Assembly: GCA_905233625.1 (NCBI GenBank)
Contig: CAJOFJ010000032.1
Coordinates: forward strand, 1-40,606
Length of the DNA: 40,606 bases
Reading direction: 5' to 3'
Source of the DNA: an uncultured Bacteroidales bacterium
Lineage (GTDB): Bacteria; Bacteroidota; Bacteroidia; Bacteroidales; WCHB1-69
Shown here: one piece after another, positions 1 to 9,200 of the stretch
How positions within the stretch are numbered: the first letter of the stretch is position 1
Layout of the letters: each line of letters starts with the position of its first letter
The notes under the pieces: model-generated
The model's input: only the letters and a program-made list of their open reading frames with translations
The model's database searches: none
What the model was told of the DNA's origin: nothing
Translations under genes and position numbers: made by a program

Positions 1-54
1 ATATCGCTCTACCACTTCAAGCCGTTCTTCGTTTGAGTGTGTTTTTCTCTTCAT
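1..54 (-). CDS. IS3-family transposase OrfA, N-terminal fragment (runs off window)
   Basis: Only 18 codons are in the window, starting at ATG 54-52: MKRKTHSNEERLEVVERY. This is the usual opening of an IS3-family OrfA helix-turn-helix protein, which binds the IS ends and is normally joined to the DDE catalytic OrfB by a -1 frameshift. The position just inside a recognisable IS3-type terminal repeat supports the call. Nothing can be said about the catalytic part. Confidence 0.6.
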   Translation of the reverse strand, partial: MKRKTHSNEERLEVVERY

Positions 55-98
55 GCTGGACTCTTTTTTTTAGTGTCCAACTTTTGGGGTGCAATACA
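1..98 (-). mobile_element. IS3-family insertion sequence, one end only
   Basis: The terminal inverted repeat lies at 72-98. Read on the minus strand it begins TGTATTGCACCCCAAAAGTT, which is typical of IS3/IS150-type ends. A transposase start codon follows about 18 bp inside it. The element continues beyond the left edge, so its length, second end and target duplication cannot be seen. It may be intact or a remnant. Confidence 0.7.
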
Positions 99-125
99 CT
101 ATGCTCATCTGGGGTTAATAAGATG

Positions 126-510
126 AAACCTCTTCGAGGTTTTGCACACCGGAATAATAGACCTGTGCTTGTGGTGACAAACCTTCCAGCCCGCACACCT
201 CCGGCGTGCGATTATCTTGGTATTACATTCCGTTCTCTACCAAGCCCTGCAGTCCTAGCGGACTGCATAATGCCATGTTGCTGCGTGCGAAGGCAAGGAT
301 GATGGTTGGATGGAATTAGACGGGGCATGCCCCGTCTCTACATTAATCCATGCGACTGCGAGGACGCAGTCGCCTCCATGCTTCCACCTCCGTACATGTG
401 TGATGCTTACATAAGGCGCACAATTAACTCCCCTCGAGGGCGGAGCCCGAGACTCCCCACTGACGCAAACAGTGCGTCACTCCCCTCGAACGCAGTGAGA
501 CTCCCCAAAA
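126..510. repeat. Cluster of small hairpins between the IS end and alaS
   Basis: No convincing gene lies in 99-525. The stretch instead holds a run of short perfect inverted repeats: 126-132/136-142 (AAACCTC), 249-255/260-266 (GCAGTCC), 318-325/330-337 (AGACGGGG), 352-359/366-373 (GCGACTGC) and 461-467/473-479 (TGACGCA). Two related modules that open with CTCCCCTCGA and close with GACTCCCC lie at about 428-458 and 480-507. Their role is unknown; they could be dispersed palindromic elements or transcription-end structures downstream of alaS. Confidence 0.6.
318..341. repeat. Dispersed palindrome, copy 1
   Basis: AGACGGGG-CATG-CCCCGTCT followed by CTAC. It is the same family as the perfect 28-bp palindrome at 12675-12702 and the diverged copy at 15488-15514. 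The outer GTAG of the left arm is missing in this copy. Confidence 0.7.
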
Positions 511-548
511 TAATTAGTACATTAACTAATTTGCTAATTTGCTAATTA
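511..548. repeat. 8-bp-unit tandem array overlapping the alaS stop codon
   Basis: On the minus strand it reads TAATTAGC-AAATTAGC-AAAT and so on, ending CTAATTA. The same element lies at the end of purA (12941-12994). Here it encodes the last six or so residues of AlaS (VISKLAN) and its stop codon. Confidence 0.75.
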
Positions 549-3135
549 CAAAGTCCACAGCGGCTTCGATTCCTTCGGGATTCTTGCCACCAGCAGTAGC
601 CAAGCCCGGCTGACCGCCGCCACCACCCTGGATGAGCTTGCCCGCCTCGCGCACCAGCTGTCCGGCATTGAGACCGGCAGCTACCAAGTCGTCAGACAAA
701 GCTACAGTCAGGTTCGGTTTTTCGCCATATTTCGTACCAAAAACAATGGCCAGTTTCTCCATGGAGGTACGCAAATTGTAGGCGGCTTGTTTCATGCCGT
801 CGGGGTTCATGTCGCGCACTTCGCGAATCACATGGATGCCGTTGATTTCAGTGACTTTGTTCTTGATTTCGTTAGTGAACTGGTTGATTTTCTCTTTCTC
901 GAACTGCTCGATTTCCTTCTTAGCCTTGTCGTTCTCCTGCATGAGTCGCTCAATGGAACGCATGATATCGTCAGTTCCTAACATACTCTTCAATTCCTCA
1001 TACAAGTGCTGTTTTTCCATCATAAAGTCCTCGGCAGCGGCTCCTGTCACGGCTTCGATACGTCTCACACCTGCGGCGATGGCGCTTTCGGAAACGATTT
1101 TGAACAGTCCGATATTACCCGTAGCGGGGGTGTGCGTACCACCGCACAACTCGATGGAGTCACCGAATTTGATGACACGGACTTTGTCACCGTATTTTTC
1201 TCCGAAAAGGGCCATGGCTCCCATTTTCTGGGCTTCGGCAATCGGAGTGTCGATATATTCTTGTAAAGGATTGTTGTTTCTGATCAGCTGGTTCACCAGT
1301 TTCTCCACTTTTTCTATTTCTTCATTGCTCATTTTGGCGAAATGGGAGAAGTCGAAGCGGAATCTGTCGGCAGCCACCAAAGAGCCTTTTTGTTCCACAT
1401 GAGTGCCCAGCACTTGTCTCAAGGCGAAGTGGAGCAAGTGAGTGGCCGAGTGGTTGTTCTGGATGGCCACACGCTTCTCCTGGTTCACTTTAGCCACGAA
1501 AGTGGCTTCCATCTTGTCAGCTAAAGCGGTGGTAGAATGGATGATGAGGTTGTTTTCCTTGGTAGTATTGATAATGTTGATTTTCTCGTTCACGGATTCC
1601 AACACACCGGTATCACCGACCTGTCCACCCATTTCAGCATAGAAGGGGGTCTTGTCCAATACAATCTGGAACAGTTGTTTGCCCTTGGTCTTGACCGATC
1701 TGAATTTGACCACTTTTACCTCGCATTCCAGCTGGTGGTAGCCTACAAATTCGGTTTGTGCCACACCTGGAAGCAGCTCGATCCAGTCTTCGGTTTCCAC
1801 TGCGGCAGCGGCTCTGGAGCGTTGTTTTTGTTCGGCCAGACCTTTGTGGAAGCCGTCCATGTCAACAGTCATGCCTTTTTCCTCTGCCATCAGCTGGGTA
1901 AGGTCGATGGGGAAGCCGTAGGTGTCGAACAGTTCAAAAGCAAATGCTCCGTCAATGACTTTGTTCTGACCAGCTTTGGCGCAGTAATTCTCGAATTTGG
2001 CAATACCTGAGTCCAAAGTCTTGAGGAAGGAATTCTCCTCTTCTTGCATCACTTTCTCAATAAGAGTCTGCTGGGCTTTCAGTTCGGAGAATTGTGCACC
2101 CATTTGTGCCACCAAATCTTTCACCAAAGTGTATATGAAGGCTTCTTTGATATTCAGGAAGGTGAAACCATAGCGGATGGCTCGTCTTAAGATACGGCGA
2201 ATGACGTAGCCGGCTCCATTGTTGGAGGGCAGCTGGCCATCGGCAATGGCGAAGGAAACGGCACGCAGGTGGTCTGCAATGACACGCAGGGCAATGTCGG
2301 TTTCTTCTTTTTGTCCGTATTGGGTATTCGACAATTGTGCCAGCTTTTGGATCAGTGGCTGGAACACGTCGGTATCGTAATTCGATTTTTTATTCTGAAC
2401 GGCCATGCACAGACGCTCGAAGCCCATACCTGTGTCCACGTGCTTGTGGGCCAAAGGCAGCAATTCTCCTGAATTGATGCGGTTGAACTGCATGAACACG
2501 AGGTTCCAAATCTCAATCACCAGTGGATTGTCTTTGTTGACGAGGGAAGCGCCTGAAACGGCGGCACGCTCACTGTCATCGCGCAGGTCGATATGGATTT
2601 CGGAGCAGGGGCCGCAGGGACCGGTATCGCCCATTTCCCAGAAGTTGTCCTTCTTGTTGCCAAACAGAATGCGGTCTTCGGGCAGATGACTTTTCCAATA
2701 TTCTTTGGCCTCCAAATCGGCTTCGGTATGGTCTTTTTCGTCGCCCTGGAACACTGTGGCATACAGTCTGTTGGGGTCTAACTTCATGACTTCGGTCAGA
2801 AACTCCCAGGCATAGTCAATGGCTTCTTTCTTGAAATAATCACCAAACGACCAGTTGCCGAGCATTTCGAACATGGTATGATGGTAGGTGTCGCGGCCCA
2901 CTTCTTCCAAATCGTTGTGCTTGCCCGACACACGCAGACATTTCTGGGAGTCGGCGGCGCGGGGGAACTTGATGGGGGAGTTGCCCAAAAAGATATCCTT
3001 GAATTGGTTCATGCCCGCATTGGTGAACATCAGGGTAGGGTCATTTTTGATGACCATCGGGGCTGATGGAACAATTTGGTGTTCTTTTGATTTGAAAAAT
3101 TCCAAAAAAGCGGTGCGAATTTCAGTAGAAGTCAT
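526..3135 (-). CDS. alaS: Alanine--tRNA ligase
   Basis: A cytoplasmic class II synthetase that charges tRNA-Ala with alanine and hydrolyses mis-acylated Ser/Gly-tRNA-Ala. It has 869 residues, close to the usual ~875. The N-terminal catalytic core begins TSTEIRTAFLEFFKSKEH. The editing domain carries HSATH near residue 561, and the zinc-site motif CGGTH lies near residue 665, both at the positions known from E. coli AlaS. A Gly-rich stretch near the C-terminus (GGGGGQPGLATAGGK) is typical of the family. The last residues and the stop codon are encoded by a tandem-repeat element. Upstream on the same strand is an intergenic region with no obvious strong promoter; sprA lies further upstream on the same strand. 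Confidence 0.98.
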   Translation of the reverse strand: MTSTEIRTAFLEFFKSKEHQIVPSAPMVIKNDPTLMFTNAGMNQFKDIFLGNSPIKFPRAADSQKCLRVSGKHNDLEEVGRDTYHHTMFEMLGNWSFGDYFKKEAIDYAWEFLTEVMKLDPNRLYATVFQGDEKDHTEADLEAKEYWKSHLPEDRILFGNKKDNFWEMGDTGPCGPCSEIHIDLRDDSERAAVSGASLVNKDNPLVIEIWNLVFMQFNRINSGELLPLAHKHVDTGMGFERLCMAVQNKKSNYDTDVFQPLIQKLAQLSNTQYGQKEETDIALRVIADHLRAVSFAIADGQLPSNNGAGYVIRRILRRAIRYGFTFLNIKEAFIYTLVKDLVAQMGAQFSELKAQQTLIEKVMQEEENSFLKTLDSGIAKFENYCAKAGQNKVIDGAFAFELFDTYGFPIDLTQLMAEEKGMTVDMDGFHKGLAEQKQRSRAAAAVETEDWIELLPGVAQTEFVGYHQLECEVKVVKFRSVKTKGKQLFQIVLDKTPFYAEMGGQVGDTGVLESVNEKINIINTTKENNLIIHSTTALADKMEATFVAKVNQEKRVAIQNNHSATHLLHFALRQVLGTHVEQKGSLVAADRFRFDFSHFAKMSNEEIEKVEKLVNQLIRNNNPLQEYIDTPIAEAQKMGAMALFGEKYGDKVRVIKFGDSIELCGGTHTPATGNIGLFKIVSESAIAAGVRRIEAVTGAAAEDFMMEKQHLYEELKSMLGTDDIMRSIERLMQENDKAKKEIEQFEKEKINQFTNEIKNKVTEINGIHVIREVRDMNPDGMKQAAYNLRTSMEKLAIVFGTKYGEKPNLTVALSDDLVAAGLNAGQLVREAGKLIQGGGGGQPGLATAGGKNPEGIEAAVDFVISKLAN

Positions 3136-3208
3136 GGTGTTGTATGTTTTACAAGAGCAAAGAATTATTAATGGATGGCTACGCCTATTGTATTTATGTC
3201 ACTACCCC

Positions 3209-3239
3209 GGCCTTCGGCCACCCCTTCTAAAAGAAGGGG
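3209..3239. repeat. Two adjacent hairpins upstream of alaS
   Basis: GGCC-TTC-GGCC at 3209-3219 is followed by CCCCTTCT-AAA-AGAAGGGG at 3221-3239. Both stems are perfect. They lie between sprA (stop at 3274) and alaS (start at 3135). There is no T-run directly after the stem on the minus strand, so this is not a classic intrinsic terminator. Confidence 0.6.
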
Positions 3240-3240
3240 A

Positions 3241-3280
3241 ATTCTTAGTTCTTAGTTTTTAATTTTTAGTTCATTAGTTC
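3241..3280. repeat. 7-bp-unit tandem array at the sprA stop codon
   Basis: On the minus strand the units are GAACTAA, AAATTAA, AAACTAA, GAACTAA and GAATTCC. The array starts at the sprA stop codon (AAC TAA TGA). Confidence 0.7.
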
Positions 3281-6200
3281 GTCAGCATCAACCTTACGCT
3301 GATACCGGTTTCAATGTTCATATTGTTGTATTGGTTGGAAATCTTCGGACGGTTAATCACTTGGTCATAGTAGAATTTTAAGCCCACACGACTGCTGATT
3401 TGATAGTCTGCCGCAAAGTTGATGGTCATGGTCACCATACCAGCTGAAATCTGGTTGACATTTTCAACAATCTTACGCAAAACTGTCATATTCTTTTTCA
3501 TACCAAAGCCGGCAGTCAAATTCAAGTCGCTAACCACTTGGCGTTTCATGCCAGAGAATACGAAGCCGATTTTAAGGTCTTTGAAACGATAACCGGCGGA
3601 ACATGATAGTTCGGAAGAGGTCGTTTCTGTAATCTGATTATTGGTGAAACTCAAAGCCACATTACGGGATTGTTTGTATTCCACTTTCAGCAACAGGCTG
3701 TTTTTGAAAGTCATATCAATACCAATCAAAGGAGCAAATTGTTCGGTAATGCTTACTTGAGAGAATTCATATTTCGGGATATAATTGCCAAGAGTGTTCT
3801 TTACTGCAGAGTGACCATTGACTTCCCGATAAAGAGAGTTAGTGGTAAATCCTCCGACAGAGTATGTGGATGTATAGGCGTGAGTGATAGAGAAAGACTG
3901 GAAGACTTTATTCACACCCTTGATTTTAGTTAGTCCGTTGTAATTCAGACGCCAGTTGGGCAGAGGGAATTTCGGGAAGATATTCTTGACATTCATTTTC
4001 TCCACTTTGCGTCCACCGTAAGCGGACAGAAGAGCGTTGGTGAGCACTTCTTGGGCAATGCTGTTATAGCCGTCGGGATAGTCTGTTTCAGGGTCTATGC
4101 CGTTGGAATTGGGATTGTTGGCGGCAATTTTTTCGGCTAAATAATGGCGGGCCTCCATAAATTCTGCAAATACTTCATCACCTTTTCTGAAGAATGAGGA
4201 TAAACCGATGAATGTCATGCTAAAGTTACCGGTAGTCACGGGGGAGTAGTGTTCAATATGGCCATCAGAAAATGACCTGAAGTATTCAGTGTAATTTTGG
4301 GTTTTGGTCCAGTTTCCGGTAACATCTATTCTGAAATCTTTGAAAGGCTCAATGGTGACGCGGTAATTGAAGGTTTCATTTTTACGTTTTTGGAACGAGG
4401 AGTTCATCAGGGAATCGGTTGTCAACCAACGACGTTCGGCGGCGATGGTTTGGATGTCGGGTTGTCCACCAAATACAAATAAGAAGCCTGGAGACCCTTT
4501 GGAGGCAAAGTTCATACCCAGCATGTTGGGAGAAAACATATAGCCAGGCAACATGGTTCCGTTTCCTTGTGTATAATTGACAGATACATTGCGCAGCATC
4601 ATCAGGAAACGCAAAGAACCATCCAGAATGATTCTGCCTACATTGACATCATTTTTCAGGGAATCTCGTGTATCTCTCCCTTTGTTTTTACCATTTTTGC
4701 CTTTTGATTTATTTTTGTCCTTGTCCTTGTCCGAATTTTTGGAGTCTTTTCCCTTATCGTCCTTCTTGGCGTTTTTGTTGTCACTTTTGCCAATTTGACC
4801 TTGGTTGATTTTTTTCAGATATGGAACATTATTGTATAAAGTTACAAAGTTGACATTGGCGGTACCTTGATAGCTGTTGGAGTTTTGAATAGTATTGCCC
4901 AAATGTGCCAATGCGAGGGTGGATCCAGTGAAAGTATAGTCACCAGTATAGCGTATATTTGCGGTAATCCAGTTGAAGAGAGGGAATTTATTGATAGGAA
5001 TTTGCCAGGAGGCCATCACTCTTTGATAGAAATTATTGGTACGTCCACCTCGTCCAAAACTTCTCCATACGGAATCTCTTTTTACCTTGGTGTCTATTAA
5101 TCCATCGGGTTCGTCGATACGTGCCATGGCATTAGCTGAGTATTCAATCTTTAATGATTGTGCCAAATCCCAGTTTACCGTGTAGTTACGAGTCCAGTTA
5201 AATGTTTTGATGTAGCTGGTGTCGATGACAATATTACCTTGACTCTTCGGCCTGTATTTGAAGGCGTTGAGCTCGCGGGTGATAGAGGTTCGTATAGTAA
5301 CAACCTTGGGAAGAGGGTTGAAGTTAAAATCTTTGATTAGTTGTAACCATTTGGATTTTAAACCTTTAACTTTGGAAAATGGGCGAATGTTTTTGGGGTT
5401 ATTGTTGTAGGTATAGCCAATTTCTCCAAAATGATTGAACTTGTTATCCATTTCCACATCCACATCGCTTTTCTTGGTTTGTGAGTAAGAATAAGAAAAG
5501 TCGAAGTTTTCTATATCCCATGGCCTGATTTTGATAGGCTTGTCGTAATTTCTTTCCTTGCGGATGTTCATCAAGTTGACGTTATGGCGTACGATACGGC
5601 TGGTCGTCATTTTTCGGATGGAATCCCTTTCGAATTTGTTGTTGTAGGTCTTCAGATCATCTTTAAGTTTTACGTCGGGATTCAGAGGATTGTATTCCGG
5701 GGTGACCACATTCAGAGAATAATCATAATGCACGGGTATTTTCACATTCCATTTGTCTGGGAAAAAAATCTTGCCGGCATCGATATTTGTGGCAATGTCA
5801 AGGGTGGTGCTAGCTTCTTTTTTCAGTTCTGTGACAGATTGGTCAAGACTTCCATAGCCTGCGGAGGAGTGGGATGTTGACAAGGAGAAATCACCCAAAT
5901 CAGCCAAATTGAAACGCATATTGGCCACGACTGCCACACCCGATTTTTTATCGAAGCCGCAAAGTCTCAACTCGTTAATCCAGACTTCCACTGATTTTTC
6001 TTGCATGTCATCGCCATCCCCTAGATACTGCTTTTTGGGGTTTCGGATACCAATCATAATAGTAGTAACTTTGGCCAAGTTCGGCATACCCATGATGGTA
6101 ACCCTTTCTCCACCGTTCAGATAGTAGTAATAGGGAATTTGGGTGCTACTATGTTGTCCGTTTCTGACAGCAATATTACGTTCCTGTTTGATGGCAACCA

Positions 6201-9200
6201 ATGAATCCAACAAAATATCCATACGGTTGGCCACGGGCCAAATTCGTGTGGTGTCGGCACCTACTCCCCAAGGTGTGATTTCCACCGGAATTTCATATTC
6301 ATAATAATTGTCGCTAAAGTCGCTACCCAGACGGATAAAGACGGTCACATCGCCTTTGTTCAATGTTCCGGAAGAATAAACATCTTCGGCGTGAATGAAC
6401 ATCTTTAAGCGTTTGAATTGTCTCAGGTCATAATCGGTACTTTTGTAAACACTACGGGCGTCACCATCAACCAAATCCACCACCTTCATGGTAAGTGCCT
6501 GTTCGTTAGTAAGATACACTTGGGTGCCGCCATAACCTTGTTCACGTTCAATACCAGGAGGCAATACGTAGGGGATGGGAACTCTGTTGGCATTTTCCTC
6601 ATAGCTGATAGTTCCAACATGGAAAGATGTGTTGTCATCACCAGAGGCTGAAACGTAGTCACCTTCCTCATAAATAGGCTGGGTGTACGTACGCCAGTCT
6701 GCACGGACCAATTCGAAAGTGGCCAAACGACAGATGATAGGTTCAGAGAAATCCTTCATAAAGACTCTCATGAAACGGATGGAGTTAAAGCCTTGAATGG
6801 CACCCACCACTTTGTCAGGATTCTTGATGGGGATACGGAATTGGTACCATTTGGTTCGGGGAGCAGTGCCATTAGGCAATGCTTCGGGAATCGCTTCGTA
6901 TACGTCGTTGATATAGTTCTGTCCGACTACCATCTTGTCAGGAGCCAGGTCAATAACGTACTGGTAGTATTTTTCCTCGTCGCTCAGTGTGTTATCATTA
7001 TTGACATCTTCCACATTGGGCAAACTTGTTGCGGATGTGGGGTAGGACTCAGGACTTTGCTCATCGGTAGGAGAGTTTCCTTCGGGATTGTTGTAGTAAT
7101 GGTAGCGGTCGGTGATACTCATTTCGGCGGCATCATAATCGCTACCGCGGAAATAATGGTAGTTATCTGTTGAAGGGTCATCGTATGCATCTAGAAATGC
7201 GGGAGATAGGATGCCGTAAATGTTGGCTATGCGTTCAAGATAGGTGCTGTGGAAGTCGCGTTCCTGATCTGTGCTTAAACCGTCAAAACCTATATCCTGG
7301 TATTGTCGGGCAGCTGTATTGTTGTCAAACGCATTGACAATCACTTGTGTGGTGGGTACACGACCCCATACGGTATAATCCACATCCGAATCACTTCCAT
7401 CTGCGGGAAGACCATTTTCAAAGAATTTTTTACCGTCTTTCAAAATATCTTCTGAGATGTCACCCAGGTTGAAATACAGTTTACCACCGCTATGAGAGGG
7501 ATTTTCAATGAAGGGATCCATCATCCAGAATTCAATATACTCATAGTTGGAGGATTCGAAATCTGTATTATCCATTTTGCGCATTATACCGCCCCAACGG
7601 GTGTTGGGATCTCTCAAGGTACCGTCTTCGTTGATACCTCTTGAGAGACCTTCACTGCCGTCCACATCATAGTTATAGGGTCCTCTTTCAGAAGGATAAA
7701 ACGCCAGGTTGAAAACAGACATATAGGTGGATTGGGCGGCACTTTCACGTTCTTTGTAAGGAAATAATTCAGGTTCATACACCGCACGGGAGTATGGTAA
7801 AGACAAGTCATCTTTGGAAAGGTGCGATGGAGTATAGCTGTTGTTATTGTAGAATAACGGGTCGATAATGTACCAGGCTAATTTTGCACGGTTGTAGCCG
7901 TATGCTAACTGGCGACGTTCACTTTCATTGGGGTTGGTGTTGGCTTCAGGGAACAAATTGGGCTGTCCTTGAGGTGTGGAGGCCAATACCCAGTTGGAGA
8001 AAGTTCTCAAATCTACAGTGGATTTGGTGGATTCAAAGTCGTCGATATAGGTGGTTCCCTCTTTGCCGATAGCTCTGGAGTGACCAGGAACAAAATGAGC
8101 GAATTCAGCATCAATATTAAAATTGGACTCTGTGGTGGTGCTGTGGAAAGGCAGGAAATCCACCAGTTTGGTTAGGAATGGCAGCTTGGTACGATATGAC
8201 ATATTCATACCCCATACCAAGTTGTTGATGGGTTCGTTTCCATAATTAACCTTTTGAGTATAAGGTTTCTCGTAAAGATTTAATAAGACGGCACCGATAT
8301 TGAAATTATCGGAGAAACGATAATCTAACGTAGTTCCCAACATTCGCTGTTTGGTGACCGCGAAGTTGTTTTTGTCTTCCATCGTGATAGTGATAGGTGT
8401 GCCGGAATTGAGCACTCCTTCATTCGTGATGGAAACCGTACCCATGCTGTAATTGACTGTGTAATCGACATTTTCGGTCAGTGTGAGACCTCCAGCTACC
8501 ACTTTGACGGATCCTTCAGGTACGTTAAATGTATTTAATGAGAATTCGGAGCCGTAGGTGGAAGAGTAGGTACCTTCGATAAAATATTTGTTTTTGCTGG
8601 TAAACTGTTGTGCCATGGTTTTGGTCATGGTGTACAGCGAGTCAAAGGCGTATTTGTCGGCAATTTCCGGTTCAGTCAGTACTGCTCTCAGATCCTTGCC
8701 AAAAGGTTCTATGGTGGGGAAATAAATCTTACCATTATTGGCATTGATGGTACCGCCTAAAGTGGCAGCACCGTCAATAAAGTCGAAAATACCATCTGGA
8801 TTGGGGTCTTTCTGTTGATTCAGTCGGTCCAGTCCCAACAGTCGAATCAGCGGGATACCTTTCTGGGAGCCTTTATTGAAGAAGCCGTTGGCTATACCCT
8901 CGTCATCACCTGTATAGAGGACATTCAGTCTGAAGTCTTTTTCAGATACCTGATAGGCAGAAAGACTATACACGTTTTTCATCATCAACTTCCATAAGGG
9001 GGATTTTGTGTTGAGATTGGTGCTCTTCAATAATTTGACTCTAATGCAGTTGGGAGCTGCCACTTCGTTAGAAAATTCACCGACCTGATAAACTTTGTCA
9101 TCGCCAATCACGGTATATTGGAATGCGACAGCCAACACTTGATCTGCTGACAAAGCGGAATTCAGTGAGATGAAACCCAACTTTGAGTTGAAGGTGTATT

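Noticed and set aside
33..545. Two plus-strand open frames (89 and 79 codons) before alaS
   Set aside because: They run across the IS end and the hairpin cluster, have no recognisable protein features and no promoter or ribosome site.
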